NCBI GenBank assembly: GCA_965226185.1
Contig: CBDDCT010000006.1
Coordinates: forward strand, 1 to 64,000
Length of the DNA stretch: 64,000 bases
Direction of reading: 5' to 3'
Source: CBDCYS01 sp965226185
GTDB taxonomy: Bacteria > Acidobacteriota > Terriglobia > Bryobacterales > UBA6623
The position numbers and the translations under genes were made by a program. Positions within the stretch are counted from its first letter, which is position 1; every line of letters begins with the position of its first letter. Positions 45,701-54,646 of this stretch are shown piece by piece. The notes below the pieces were generated by a model. The model was not told where the DNA came from. It made no database searches and saw nothing but the letters and a program-made list of their open reading frames with translations.

Positions 45701-45939
45701 ATGCTTTCGAGGCCTTCCAGTGCCTTGAGCTGGTCTTCCTGTTCCTGGATGATTTGGCGTTCGACTTCGAGGGGCAGTGCGCCTGGCCACTGAGTCCTGA
45801 CGCGAATCTGCGGCTTGTCCACCGTCGGCGTCAACTGGATCGGAATTCGGTAAAGCGCCAGCCCGCCGAATAACGCCAGCAAGATGACACCGACAGCGGT
45901 GGTGACCGGAAACCGAATCGAGTCCTGAATGATCTTCAT
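42766..45939 (-). CDS. RND-family efflux transporter permease
   Basis: The 1057-residue inner-membrane pump has the RND layout: an N-terminal helix (FPVTTAVGVILLALFGGLALYRIPIQLTPTVDKPQIRV), two large periplasmic loops, and helix 4-6 with GRTLNVISLAGLAFSIGMVVDNSIVALENIYRHRQMG, where the proton-relay Asp pair sits. The second half repeats with FILVGTVVNNAILLVHQSLNHIR. Sequence fits the AcrB/MexB-like multidrug group rather than metal pumps. The adaptor gene overlaps its start by ATGA (45936-45939). No outer-membrane TolC gene is adjacent. Confidence 0.92.
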   Translation of the reverse strand: MKIIQDSIRFPVTTAVGVILLALFGGLALYRIPIQLTPTVDKPQIRVRTQWPGALPLEVERQIIQEQEDQLKALEGLESIESTSSAGLGEILVTFKIGTDTGTALLDVSNRLGQVPRYPDDALKPEVRAASSDTQFIAIFLMMHIDRDAAQGPVAQELDFIEDVVAPEFERVPGVAALNLFGGQRHEMQFLADPVKLAARKITISQLANALDRENANVSGGDFDEGKGNYTVRTSAEYASAGDVESVVVAYQNDVPIFARDLGHARLGFDKKRIQAYLDGQPVFPFFISKAPNENLMQIMVGVKEAAARLNRQVLEPRNLKIVQMFDATVYIDSSISLLRQSLYIGAGLAVVVLFLFLRSFTGTLIIALAMPISVIGTFLVMSLTGRTLNVISLAGLAFSIGMVVDNSIVALENIYRHRQMGKSRAVAAFDGAREVWGAILASTLTTAAVFLPVIFIAEEAGQLFRDIAIAISAAVILSMIVAITVIPAMAAKVMGGGKSANAEAKTPRKALGSFGSLSSRIADLVYWICGGTIRRLTVAVVFTLAAILGAARLIPAVEYLPAGNINFVVGQVILPSNYSLAEAESLRHTYFETLQPLYDCDGPGENCPGGGISQAFMIARGSSLFAGGQAKDPLRVAELVPVLRSAISKIPAALGGFRPRSLFQSGRDAGYINLDVVGPDFGRLQEIGGIALARLQQELPEVQAQPLGGVDRGKPELRIVPNRLRSAELGVSGRELGLAINALVDGAKVSDYQWLGKRIDLKLIVEGDRRHRTHDLAQMPIAVPGGRLVTLDALAKVELTTSPVQIGHRERQRASTIQLTPPQGVPLQTTMEQIEAKIIRPLSEEGVLSGPYRIVPRGEADKLSQTWDALAWNLLLALVITYLLMAALFQSFAYPLVILFSVPLAGFGGLLGLSVMNRFTYQALDILTMLGFFILVGTVVNNAILLVHQSLNHIRNDGMDPRDAIRESTRNRIRPIFMSVLTSVFAMLPLVIFPGAGAELYRGIGSVVIGGLLISTVFTLLLVPALFSLVLDLKSGMVMLLRRIFGHGEVQPVQGD

Positions 45940-47015
45940 GGCCTGGGGTACTCCCGCGGCGAGGGCCGCACCGTTTGCCCGAGCCGCAGCCGTTCGTTGC
46001 CCCGCGTGATAACGCGCTCGCCGGGCTGCAATTCACCCTGGATTTCGACCCATTGCCCGGCACCCTCTCCGATCACGGCGCCAACCTGCTTGACCGTGTC
46101 GCCGGGCTGCAAGACGAAAACAATCCAGCCGTCCCCTTCACTCACGAGTGCGTCCTTGGGAACGATCGTCACCTGCCGGGGATTCGCGGGCGCCAGGGTT
46201 ACCGTAGCCGTCATGCCCGCGCGGACCCGTCCGCCGCCGGAAGACACGCTGATTTTCACCGGAAAGGTGCGAGCGTCGGGATCGGCTTCGGGAATAACTA
46301 CCGAAACCTTGCCCGCCAAGGGCTGCTCGGGAAATGCATCGAACTTCAGTTGAGCTGATTGGCCCAGCCGCACTCTGCCAATGTGAACTTCCGGAACTTC
46401 GATGGCCACTTCGAGTTCCTCCAGGGACAGCAGGCTGACCACGGCTGCTCCTTCCTGCACCCACTGGCCGACTTCGGTCAGCTTTTCGGTGACCGCGCCG
46501 TCGAAGGGAGCGAAGATGACGCTCTGACGCAGTTGCAGATCCAACTCTTCGATCGACGCCCGCAAGGAGCCCAGTCGTGCTTCGAGGGCTTCCTGTTCGA
46601 AACGGGCATTGTCGAGTTCTTCGTCGCTGATCAGCTCGCCCTGAAACAGGGACTGGGCGCGGCGGTGCCGCGATTCCGCCGAGCGGAGGCGCGATTCCGC
46701 TTCGACGACATCCGCCTCGAGAGTTTTCTTGCGCGCATCAAGAGAGGCTGTGTCCAGCTCGACCAGCTTTTGTTCTCGCTTGACTCGATCTCCCTCGCGG
46801 ACAAGCAGCTTCACAACCAGCCCTTCCACTTGTGTGGCCACTTCGGCTCTGCGCAACGCCTCGACGCTTCCGGGAAGCTCGAGACTGGCTCCGAGTGTGT
46901 AGGATTCAGCTTCAGTGAATTCCACGGGAGGAGCGGGGCGAGAATTCTGTGCGAATAGAAGAACGGGCGAAGCCGCAACCGCCAGCCCAGCGGTAAACCG
47001 CTTCAGCGCAACCAC
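45936..47015 (-). CDS. RND periplasmic adaptor (membrane fusion protein)
   Basis: The adaptor links the RND pump to an outer-membrane channel. After a signal peptide (LKRFTAGLAVAASPVLLFAQ) come a barrel-sandwich half (GSVEALRRAEVATQVEGLVVKLLVREGDRVKREQKLVELD) and a long coiled-coil hairpin (KKTLEADVVEAESRLRSAESRHRRAQSLFQGELISDEELDNARFEQEAL split by the turn). The second lipoyl half is VIFAPFDGAVTEKLTEVGQWVQEGAAV, followed by the beta-barrel. I take a GTG at 47015 as start because the signal peptide begins there. The frame is open to 47144, so this is uncertain. It overlaps the pump gene by ATGA. Confidence 0.85.
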   Translation of the reverse strand: MVALKRFTAGLAVAASPVLLFAQNSRPAPPVEFTEAESYTLGASLELPGSVEALRRAEVATQVEGLVVKLLVREGDRVKREQKLVELDTASLDARKKTLEADVVEAESRLRSAESRHRRAQSLFQGELISDEELDNARFEQEALEARLGSLRASIEELDLQLRQSVIFAPFDGAVTEKLTEVGQWVQEGAAVVSLLSLEELEVAIEVPEVHIGRVRLGQSAQLKFDAFPEQPLAGKVSVVIPEADPDARTFPVKISVSSGGGRVRAGMTATVTLAPANPRQVTIVPKDALVSEGDGWIVFVLQPGDTVKQVGAVIGEGAGQWVEIQGELQPGERVITRGNERLRLGQTVRPSPREYPRP

Positions 47016-47349
47016 CCAGCCGCCTGAAGAAGCTGACTCTCCGCGAGGATCGGTCCAACGCAAAGGCCGCGCCGCCGCTTGACTCTGTTGAACTCTCAAC
47101 ACCACATCTGCCTCTGCACAATCGTTCATTTGCCGCACGACCACTTGTTGGCGATCTGTTTCGCCGGGGAGTTGCTTCGAGACAGCGAATAGAAGCCATT
47201 TGGGGGATTAACCGAGACCCGAGGCTAGAACCTAAGATCATTGTATAGAAAGAAACGATGCGCACTACCTTGCGTGGACGCTTTCCGGCGGCCTGAAGTA
47301 CACTAAACCAATAAGGGGGCGGCGTGGACGCCTTACTTCTAGGGGTGGA
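47016..47349. other. divergent promoter region
   Basis: The region separates the RND operon (minus) from a secreted TPR protein gene (plus). The 10-mer GCGTGGACGC occurs twice, about 50 bases apart (near 47273 and 47322), the second copy inside GGCGTGGACGCC, a small dyad. No gene is supported. The left part may encode the adaptor N-terminus if a start nearer 47144 is used. Confidence 0.4.
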
Positions 47350-48930
47350 ATGAGACTTGACCGAATCCGAGCTCTGCTGCTCGGCTGGTTGCTGGTCCTC
47401 GGCGCGGATGGGTTCTCTCTGCCGGCCCAGAGCAATCAGCTCGACAGTGATATACGTCTTTTTACGGTCCTGACAGCCATCAACCTGGCAGGTTACGACG
47501 ATGGACTGGGGTCGCCCTCCGACAGCCCGGTTCGCCAGGCGGTCCGTCATGATTTGAAGGACTTTCAAGGATCCAGCTTGCAGTTGCTCAAGAATTTCCA
47601 CGAGCAAAACAAACGCAGCGACCCCGGGCGGAATCTCTCCCAGTACGTTTCTTTCGCCCTCATCAGCGAAGGCCCTCCGGGGTTCGAGCTGAAAGCCGCC
47701 TTGCCGACTGATTTGCCTCCCGACGCGAGGCGGCTGCGAGGGCTGAGCTCGATTCTGGCCGAGTTCTATCAGCAGGCGCCGGTCGAAAAACTGTGGAGCA
47801 AATACCAGCCTGCTTACGAAGCCGAGATTGCGCGATATCAGGAACCCCTCATCCAGGCGCTTTTCGAAGCGGGAGGCTATCTGAGGGTCTCGCCAACCAG
47901 CCAGCAGGTACAGAGCTTCCAGGTCCTGTTCGACTTGCTTGGGGCGGCCAACAACATCAACACCCGCGGATACAAGGGAAACGTCTACGTCGTGGTTCAC
48001 CCCTCGAAACAACCACGCGTGGAAGAAGTGCGGAGCGCTTTCTTGATGCACTTGCTGGATCCGCTGGCCGTGCGATACGCCAAGGAAATCGCCAAGAAAA
48101 ATGTGCTGTCCCGCTTCGCGATGTTTGCGCCCGCGCTTCACGAAGTTTACAAGACGGACTTCCAGTTGCTTGTGTCCAAATGTGTCGTCCGCGCGGTGGA
48201 GGCCCGCTTGAGCCATCGGCCTCGTGCTGAACGCGAAGCCCAGGTGCAGCAGGACCTGCGGGAGGGCCTGATCCTGACGCCTTACTTCTACGAGAGTTTG
48301 GCCGGCTACGAAAAGCAAGGGCAGGAGATGCGGCGCTACTACCCCGAAATGATCAAGGGCATCGATCTCAAAGCCGAAGCCGCGCGGCTGCAGCAAGTGA
48401 AGTTCGCCGAAGCGCCTGCCCGGCCCGCCTCGCCTGTGCAACCGGTGGCGGCTCAGGTTTCCGAGACCGAGTTATTGCTGCGGGAAGCAGAGCTGCTCTT
48501 CCGCTCGGAGAAAGTTGAACAGGCGCGGAAGAAGTTCCAAGAGGCCCTTGCCAAGGACGGCGGACGCAACGCCGACGCCAGTTACGGATTGGCTCGCGTG
48601 GCGATCTCGCAAGGGGAAGCTGATCTGGGCCGCGACCTGTTCAACCAGGCATTGGAGTCGGACCCCGATCCCTATGTCCGCTCGATGTCTCACGTCTACA
48701 TTGCGAGGATCTCGGACGTCATGGGATTGCGCGACCAGGCAATCGAGCACTATCAACTCGCTCTGGGGGTGCAAGGGGTGCCGGACCGCGCCCGAGATCT
48801 AGCTCAGAAGGGGCTGGGGAAGGCTTTTGGAAGCCCTCGCCAGCAACAACAGCAGGCGGATGCGGAAGCCGCAACCGGCGAGGACGACGAAGAAAACGAA
48901 GTTCCAGGCGAAGGTCAATCGAAACCATAG
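47350..48930 (+). CDS. secreted protein with C-terminal TPR repeats
   Basis: The 526-residue protein has a signal peptide (MRLDRIRALLLGWLLVLGADGFSLPAQ). The central region (about residues 30-370) is helical and matches no family I know. Its C-terminal third has TPR-like helices (ELLLREAELLFRSEKVEQARKKFQEALAKDGG, ASYGLARVAISQGEADLGRDLFNQALESDPD, QAIEHYQLALG), ending in a Gln/acidic tail. It probably works as a periplasmic scaffold. It is followed on the same strand by another secreted TPR protein. Confidence 0.8.
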   Translation: MRLDRIRALLLGWLLVLGADGFSLPAQSNQLDSDIRLFTVLTAINLAGYDDGLGSPSDSPVRQAVRHDLKDFQGSSLQLLKNFHEQNKRSDPGRNLSQYVSFALISEGPPGFELKAALPTDLPPDARRLRGLSSILAEFYQQAPVEKLWSKYQPAYEAEIARYQEPLIQALFEAGGYLRVSPTSQQVQSFQVLFDLLGAANNINTRGYKGNVYVVVHPSKQPRVEEVRSAFLMHLLDPLAVRYAKEIAKKNVLSRFAMFAPALHEVYKTDFQLLVSKCVVRAVEARLSHRPRAEREAQVQQDLREGLILTPYFYESLAGYEKQGQEMRRYYPEMIKGIDLKAEAARLQQVKFAEAPARPASPVQPVAAQVSETELLLREAELLFRSEKVEQARKKFQEALAKDGGRNADASYGLARVAISQGEADLGRDLFNQALESDPDPYVRSMSHVYIARISDVMGLRDQAIEHYQLALGVQGVPDRARDLAQKGLGKAFGSPRQQQQQADAEAATGEDDEENEVPGEGQSKP

Positions 48931-49044
48931 CATTCCAGGTTTCGTCGTCTAAGACGAACCATAAACTGACTGGAGCCTGACTCGACAATATCCGAACCGA
49001 AAATGTTATTTTGTAGATGTATCGAAGATACGCTGGAGAACGTA

Positions 49045-49869
49045 ATGACAAAAAGAATCCTAGGGGCCGCTATCGTTTTGGCGCTGTGCGCGCCCATCTT
49101 CGCCCAGCAACCCCAAGCCAAGTCGCGGAAAGAATTCGACGCCGTGATGGAAATCCAAAGCGCCACGGACCCAGACGCGCGGATCGGGGCCATTCACACG
49201 CTGTTGACCGACTTCAAGGACACCGAGTTCAAGGAGTTCGCCAACTTGATGATGATGCTTTCCTACCAGCAAAAGAATGAGTTCGAGATGATGTTGCTCT
49301 ATGGCGAAAGGACACTCGAACTCAATCCCAACAATGTCGACACGCTGGTTTCGCTGTCATACGCAATTCCGGCGCGCACCGGTCAGTTCGATCTTGACAA
49401 GGATGAGAAACTTGCCAAGTCAGAAGATTTCGCCAAACGCGCTCTGCTGGCGATCCCCACCCAGGAAAACCCCAACCCGGATGTTACCGACGACGAATGG
49501 CTGATTGCGAAGAAGGACCTCATGTCACAAGCGCATGACGCGCTAGGACTAGTGGCTCTGAAGAGAAAGGATTATGAAGCCGCGGAAAAGTCACTTCGCC
49601 AGTCACTGCAGGTCGCCAGCACGCAGGGCGCGTCGACGTTCTATCACTTGGGCACCGTATTGAAAGAACAAGGCAAGGATGACGAAGCTCTTGAGATGGC
49701 CGACAAGTCGATCGCGGCCGGGGGAGTGATGGCCGGCGGTCGAGACTTGGCCAAAGTCCTGAAAGCTCAACTCATCAAGGCAAAGGCGGCGGCTATGATG
49801 AACAAGTTGAAACCGGCGGCGAAGTCCGCGGGGACGGTCCCCGAAGTCGAGATCATCAAAGAGCCGTGA
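49045..49869 (+). CDS. secreted TPR-repeat protein
   Basis: ATG 49045, preceded by CTGGAGAACGTA, begins a 274-residue protein with a Sec signal (MTKRILGAAIVLALCAPIFAQ). The mature part has TPR-like helices: EMMLLYGERTLELNPNNVDTLVSLSYAI, AHDALGLVALKRKDYEAAEKSLRQSLQV and TFYHLGTVLKEQGKDDEALEMADKSI. A frame extension to 49003 is not signal-like. It is probably a periplasmic or outer-membrane-associated assembly factor. The exact partner is unknown. It is about 110 bases after the previous TPR gene. Confidence 0.83.
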   Translation: MTKRILGAAIVLALCAPIFAQQPQAKSRKEFDAVMEIQSATDPDARIGAIHTLLTDFKDTEFKEFANLMMMLSYQQKNEFEMMLLYGERTLELNPNNVDTLVSLSYAIPARTGQFDLDKDEKLAKSEDFAKRALLAIPTQENPNPDVTDDEWLIAKKDLMSQAHDALGLVALKRKDYEAAEKSLRQSLQVASTQGASTFYHLGTVLKEQGKDDEALEMADKSIAAGGVMAGGRDLAKVLKAQLIKAKAAAMMNKLKPAAKSAGTVPEVEIIKEP

Positions 49870-50039
49870 TTCCGCGCTGGCCGGGCCGCGCGCGTTAGCC
49901 AGCGGTCCAGAGGTGAAGCCGTTCCGTGTCACCGCGACCGGCGAACACTCGATATCCGTTTCGGGGAGGCCGTCTCCCGACACAATCACCGTTCGTACGC
50001 TAAGCGGTGCTCATTCCTGAATTGACGGACTGCCCGCCG

Positions 50040-50801
50040 ATGATTGCTGAGCTCGATTCCCTGGAGCAACGTATCGGTTACCGGTTTCGCGATCGCGAGT
50101 TGTTAGCGCAATCGCTGACTCACCGCTCTCATGCTCAAACCCCCCGGCAAGTCGAGTCGAACAACGAGCGGCTGGAGTTCCTGGGGGACTCCGTTCTGGG
50201 CCTGGCCGCGAGCCATCGGCTGGTGGAGCGCTTTCCAGAACTGCCCGAAGGCCATCTCACCAAACTGAAAGCGTCTTTGGTTCGCGCGGAGAATCTAGTG
50301 GCCGTGGCGCGCCGGCTGAAACTCGGCGCCTACCTGCGTATTGGGCGAGGAGAGGAGATCAGCGGCGGGCGCAACAAGAAAGGCTTACTGGAGAACGCGC
50401 TGGAAGCCCTCATCGCCGCGATCTATCTGGACGGCGGCCTGGAAGCCGCCAGCAGTTTTCTGGACCGGACGGTCTTGAGCGACACGGCGCTGGAAGCCGC
50501 CGAAGACAACTCAACCATTGACAATTACAAGTCCGCTCTCCAGGAGTATCTCCAAGCCCGCGCAATGCCGCCGCCGGCATACGAGGTCGTGGACGAGACA
50601 GGCCCTCCGCATGGAAAGACTTTCACCATGGAGGTTCGTGTCCGCGGCGTAACGGCGCGTGCCGAAGGCGCTTCGAAGAAATCGGCCGAGCAAAAAGCGG
50701 CTCAACTGGCGCTGGAGCGCCTGGTGCGGCAAGACGATAGCAATTTCGCGGAAAACAATGGCGGTCAAACCAACGAAACCGAAGGTTCACTGGCTTCGTA
50801 G
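50040..50801 (+). CDS. rnc: ribonuclease III
   Basis: The 253-residue enzyme cleaves double-stranded RNA (rRNA and mRNA maturation). The catalytic signature is NERLEFLGDSVLGL (residues about 40-53). The second metal-binding stretch is ENALEALIAAIYLDGG. The C-terminal dsRBD is NYKSALQEYLQARAMPPPAYEVVDETGPPHGKTFTMEVRVRG...GASKKSAEQKAAQLAL. The start at ATG 50040 (MIAELDSLEQRIGYRF) is standard for the family. A frame extension to 50007 is unlikely. The C-terminal tail after the dsRBD is about 25 residues longer than in E. coli. Confidence 0.95.
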   Translation: MIAELDSLEQRIGYRFRDRELLAQSLTHRSHAQTPRQVESNNERLEFLGDSVLGLAASHRLVERFPELPEGHLTKLKASLVRAENLVAVARRLKLGAYLRIGRGEEISGGRNKKGLLENALEALIAAIYLDGGLEAASSFLDRTVLSDTALEAAEDNSTIDNYKSALQEYLQARAMPPPAYEVVDETGPPHGKTFTMEVRVRGVTARAEGASKKSAEQKAAQLALERLVRQDDSNFAENNGGQTNETEGSLAS

Positions 50802-50890
50802 AATATTCCGTGGGGCCGTTCGCCCCGACGCTTCCGCTTCGCCATTCTCGCGGGCGTGGGGCAAACAGCGGCCCATCATCAAACATCCCA

Positions 50891-51469
50891 ATGATGCAAA
50901 TTTATAAGCTCGCGGCATGCGCTTCCTTGGTGGCCGTCGCCGGCTTGTTGACGGCGGCAGTGTCCCCGGAGACCAGCCGCGCGGCTCGGGTCAAGTTGGT
51001 TCGCATCACCTCCGAACAACTTGGCGCTGGAGAGTCCGTCATCTTGACCGAAGACGAGATCAATTCCTTGCTGCGGTACGATTCGGAACTTGATGTCCCG
51101 GAGGGCGTCCGTGACCTGAAGGTCAGCCTGGATAACAACCGGGGCGAGCTTCGGGCACGCGTCGATATGTCAAAGATGCAGTCACGGCGGGGCGGAGATC
51201 CCGGATTCCTCGTTCGACTGTTGCTGAGCGGGGAGAGAGAACTGCGGGCTATCTGCCATTACACGTCTTCGCAAGGCGAAGGGCGCATCGATCTGGAGTC
51301 GGTCGAGATCGACGGGACTCGTATCAGCGGTTGGATCCTTGACTTGCTCGTATCGAGCTATGTCGTGCCGCGCGTGCCTGAATTCGAACCTGGCAGATCC
51401 ATACCCCTGCCCCACAATCTGCGCCAGATTCGGCTCGAGCCGGGCCGTGCTGTCCTCACTTCGTATTGA
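50891..51469 (+). CDS. secreted protein of unknown function, possibly LmeA/DUF2993-like
   Basis: ATG 50891 (or 50894) begins a 192-residue protein with a signal peptide (MMQIYKLAACASLVAVAGLLTAAVSPETSRA). The mature part, ITSEQLGAGESVILTEDEINSLLRYDSELD followed by VSLDNNRGELRARVDMSKM, has the alternating beta pattern of small lipid-binding proteins such as LmeA (DUF2993), but this is a guess. It follows rnc on the same strand after about 90 bases. An extension to 50810 is not signal-like. Confidence 0.7.
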   Translation: MMQIYKLAACASLVAVAGLLTAAVSPETSRAARVKLVRITSEQLGAGESVILTEDEINSLLRYDSELDVPEGVRDLKVSLDNNRGELRARVDMSKMQSRRGGDPGFLVRLLLSGERELRAICHYTSSQGEGRIDLESVEIDGTRISGWILDLLVSSYVVPRVPEFEPGRSIPLPHNLRQIRLEPGRAVLTSY

Positions 51470-51724
51470 GGCCGGCACAGCGGACGGCGCGGCCCACGAA
51501 AGCGCCTCGAGCAGCCGGTCAATGTCTTCCTGACGATTGAAGATCGAGGGTGACACCCGCATCTGGTTCTACTTTACCTTGGCCGCAACGCTCGCGGGCG
51601 TTCTTCGTCCTCCACGAGAAAGGACACGATTGGCGACGGTATGCCGGGCGGAGTGATCGCCGGATAGCCGAGCCGCGGAATTTCTTTGAGCGCCCGCCCG
51701 GCCAGCGGCCCGACTTTCGTCGCC
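51470..51724 (-). pseudogene. remnant of a class V aminotransferase (SufS/isopenicillin epimerase-like), C-terminal end
   Basis: On the minus strand, directly after the dehydrogenase stop, one frame reads LAGRALKEIPRLGYPAITPP then GIPSPIVSFLVEDEERPRAL before a stop. A shifted frame continues MRVSPSIFNRQEDIDRLLEALSWA to about 51490. Together these look like the last 90 residues of a PLP-dependent class V aminotransferase, with an internal deletion/frameshift. The N-terminal catalytic part with the Lys is absent. Confidence 0.68.
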
Positions 51725-52654
51725 TCAAGAAACCACGTTTACCGGCTCGCCCGCCAGGAATGCCTCTACGTTAGCAATGCTGAGGTCAAGCAAGCGCTGG
51801 ACGGCATCCTCCGTACCCCAGGCAACATGCGGACTGACTACGATCTTCGGGTGAGAGAGCAGGGGATCGCTAATTGCCGGAGGCTCACGGAGAAACACAT
51901 CGAGCCCCGCTCCCCCCAGACGGCCGCCGTCGAGGGCCGCGACGAGAGCAGCGTCATCGACCAGAGCCGCCCGGCTGATATTGACCAGCACCGCGCTGGA
52001 CCGCATCCGGGTGAAGGCATCGCGGCCAAAAATCCCCCAGGTTTCCTCCGTGGCCGGCGCGGCGATAACCAAGAAGTCGCTTTCCGAGAGCAATCGCTGA
52101 AAAGGAACAACATGCACATCGCGCGGCCGGGAAGGATCATTGACCGTGGCAATGACACGCATCTGAAACCCGCCCCGCGCGATCCCGGCAATACGGCCGC
52201 CGATCTTGCCACAGCCGAACAGGCCGAGCGTCTTTCCGCGCATGCCAATCGTCGGATAGGCGAGCGCGGTGTTCCAGCGGCCTTGCAGAAGCGTCGGCCG
52301 TCCGAGTTCGAGTTTCTTCGCTATGCCGAGCATCAGCCCGAAAGCGTGTTCGGCAACCGCATCCGTGCAAAACTCGGGAACGTTTGAGACGACAATTCCT
52401 TTTCGCCTGGCCGCGGCGAGGTCGATCGCATCCGTGCCGGCGGCTTGGACGGAGATGAGCCGGCAATGATCGAGATACGGCACGACGTCGACCGCCAGAC
52501 GCGGCGTGGTAATCAGGATGCCGGCGCCACGGCAAATCTCCCCTGCCGCCGCATCGCCCAGAACCGCGTCGTGGTAGTGGAGTTCGCCCAGCGCTGCCAG
52601 CCGCTGTTGCTGTGTCTCCGACATCGGAGACAGAGAGTTCACGTGAATCCGCAT
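51725..52654 (-). CDS. D-2-hydroxyacid dehydrogenase family protein
   Basis: The 309-residue cytoplasmic enzyme has the D-isomer-specific 2-hydroxyacid dehydrogenase layout: a catalytic domain split around the NAD-binding domain. GKTLGLFGCGKIGGRIAGIA is the Rossmann GxGxxG motif. The catalytic Arg is in LVNISRAALVDDAALVAAL, a Glu candidate lies in LDVFLREPP, and the His is SPHVAWGT. It should interconvert a 2-keto and D-2-hydroxy acid with NAD. ATG 52654 lies 30 bases from IS1380 copy 2, so its native promoter is displaced and expression may depend on the IS. Confidence 0.87.
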   Translation of the reverse strand: MRIHVNSLSPMSETQQQRLAALGELHYHDAVLGDAAAGEICRGAGILITTPRLAVDVVPYLDHCRLISVQAAGTDAIDLAAARRKGIVVSNVPEFCTDAVAEHAFGLMLGIAKKLELGRPTLLQGRWNTALAYPTIGMRGKTLGLFGCGKIGGRIAGIARGGFQMRVIATVNDPSRPRDVHVVPFQRLLSESDFLVIAAPATEETWGIFGRDAFTRMRSSAVLVNISRAALVDDAALVAALDGGRLGGAGLDVFLREPPAISDPLLSHPKIVVSPHVAWGTEDAVQRLLDLSIANVEAFLAGEPVNVVS

Positions 52655-52684
52655 GAATCGTGAGTGCCGGCGAGGATTATACTA

Positions 52685-54485
52685 CCTGAATTATGCACCG
52701 ATTCGGCGTAGCCATCGCCGATGGAGTTGTGGCGGTAGCGGCAGTCGTGTCAACTCAGTGATTTAGCAAGTCGTCTTTTCCTCTGTTTCCCTCCCTGTTT
52801 GAGCCGCCTGCCAATCCCGGCGGGCAAAAGCGGGCGGGCAAGCGGCGTGTTCCCAGTACGTTGCGGCGAGTGCATGAAATTTTATGCATGGAGCGCCCCT
52901 CAACTCAGCGCACCCTCCACCACCGGCGCGAAGCTCGATCCCGGTGGCCCCATCGCCCGCAGCCGCCGCATCAGCCGTTCAAACAGGCCCTTTTCCTCAT
53001 AATGATCGCTGTAGCTGACACCCGTTCTGCCGGCGTGCCGCCAGATCTTGGCCGCCACGAACAGAAAGCGCAGCCGCGCCGTCGCCAGGGTGGTGTGCCG
53101 CAGTGTCTCCACGCTGGCTTGGGCTTCGCGGTTGAACAGCAGCAGCCAGCAGTTGAGGTTGTAGGCCAGCATGGCCAGCTGAAAGTGATTGCGGTTCATG
53201 TCAAAGCGGCGCGAGGGATGGGCCGCCAGCCCGGCGTCGTTGTTGGCCTCCTTGATGAGGTTCTCGGCTGCGGCGCGCTGATTGTAAAACCACACCACCG
53301 CCGCGATCGGTTCGGCCAGGTTGGTGACAAACACGCGGTAGGTGTAAGCGCTGGTGGCAAACAGCTGGTATTGCTCGGCCGCGCCGGCCGCGGGTTCGTT
53401 TTCGTAACGCAGCGCCAGGAAACGACAGGCCCGCGCCCAGCCCTGCGGCTGGTAGAGGAATTCGCATTCCGCATCCGCATCGCTGTGGGGCGAGGGCTTC
53501 CAGGCCGCTTGCTGCAACTGCTCGACCAGCCGCCTGGTCTTGCGCGCCACGATGACGAACTGACAAGCCGCCTTTTCATAGGCCTCCACCGCCTCCCAGC
53601 AATAAAACCCGGAATCGGCCCGCGCCAGGATTTTCTTCACGCCGTGCGGCAAAGCCCGAAAGGCGCTCTCGAGGTGGGCGGCGATCTGCCGGCCCGTGGG
53701 CCGGTCGCCGTTGCGCAACCCGCCCATCAGGTATTCGCGCGTCTCGGCCAGGAAAGTCAGTATCGGCTGGTAGCTGCGCTTGCCCTTGTTCTTGGGGTTG
53801 TAACTCTTGCGCCCGCCCATCTGGCGGCCGTAGAGCGTGTGCACGGTGGTGTCGGTGTCCAGCGTCACCGTCTCCAATTTCACCTGGGCCGCGGCCCAGA
53901 CTCGTTCCCGCAGCTGGCGCTGAATGGAAAGGATCTGCTTCGCCACGTTGAGGTGCAGCGAGGCCAGAAAGCGCCACAGCGTGGACTGCGGCGGCAGACG
54001 CGTCACTTGCAAGATGCCGGTCAAGATGGGGTCGCGGGCGATGAAGCGGAGTTGGTTCAGCCGCGCAAAGCCGACATAGAGGCCCAGCACGAGGGCCAGC
54101 ACAAACTGGTAGAGGCTCATCACACGGGTGATTCGTTTGTTCGTGATGGTTTCTTCCAGCAGCGCCTGGAAGCCGAGTTTTTCGAGCAGGGTGGCGACGG
54201 GCAGCAAGCCGCCGTAGGGAGTCAGATTCTTGCCGCGGAAGTGATAAGGCGTGGCAGCCCCGATTTTATTGGGCCGCGGGGCCCTCGCGCCCCGGCCTTG
54301 TTTGACGGGCCTTCGGGAGCTATGCTGTTTTCGCTTGGTAACCATTTGGGTGACCTCCTTGGGGTTGACTGGCGAAGCTGAAATCTTTGCCAGCCTACCT
54401 TATTACCCCATGTTTTCGGGGGTCCCCCAAATGGCCCCTGGCGGCTCAGCCCTCCTCCGGTGCACCCCGCAGTGCATAATTCAGG
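52685..54485 (-). mobile_element. IS1380-family insertion sequence, copy 2 (1801 bp)
   Basis: The element has the same 14-bp inverted repeats and length as copy 1 at 16457-18257, flanked by its own 5-bp duplication TACTA (52680-52684 and 54486-54490). The encoded transposases are identical. It lies upstream of the 2-hydroxyacid dehydrogenase gene and downstream of the ubiA promoter region. Confidence 0.94.
52900..54345 (-). CDS. IS1380-family transposase (copy 2)
   Basis: The 481-residue transposase is identical to the protein encoded at 16672-18117 and has the same ribosome site. Catalytic Asp residues are in VTLDTDTTVH and ARADSGFY. The identity of two copies 36 kb apart indicates recent transposition or gene conversion. 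Confidence 0.95.
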   Translation of the reverse strand: MVTKRKQHSSRRPVKQGRGARAPRPNKIGAATPYHFRGKNLTPYGGLLPVATLLEKLGFQALLEETITNKRITRVMSLYQFVLALVLGLYVGFARLNQLRFIARDPILTGILQVTRLPPQSTLWRFLASLHLNVAKQILSIQRQLRERVWAAAQVKLETVTLDTDTTVHTLYGRQMGGRKSYNPKNKGKRSYQPILTFLAETREYLMGGLRNGDRPTGRQIAAHLESAFRALPHGVKKILARADSGFYCWEAVEAYEKAACQFVIVARKTRRLVEQLQQAAWKPSPHSDADAECEFLYQPQGWARACRFLALRYENEPAAGAAEQYQLFATSAYTYRVFVTNLAEPIAAVVWFYNQRAAAENLIKEANNDAGLAAHPSRRFDMNRNHFQLAMLAYNLNCWLLLFNREAQASVETLRHTTLATARLRFLFVAAKIWRHAGRTGVSYSDHYEEKGLFERLMRRLRAMGPPGSSFAPVVEGALS

Positions 54486-54646
54486 TACTACGCCGCGGGT
54501 TCTTGTCACCCCTGATAGTTCCAACCGGCCCATAACCGGCCGGGTTGCACCGAGTTAGGAATGCCTTATCGATGCTCGGGGAGTGTGGGTATAATGAGCC
54601 GCAAGCGGGTGGCCCCGCAAGCCAGTCAGACTGCCACTTCGCAATG

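Noticed and set aside
46912..48441. 509-codon minus-strand frame over the TPR gene
   Set aside because: The plus-strand protein has a signal peptide and TPR helices. The minus frame overlaps the RND adaptor and looks random.
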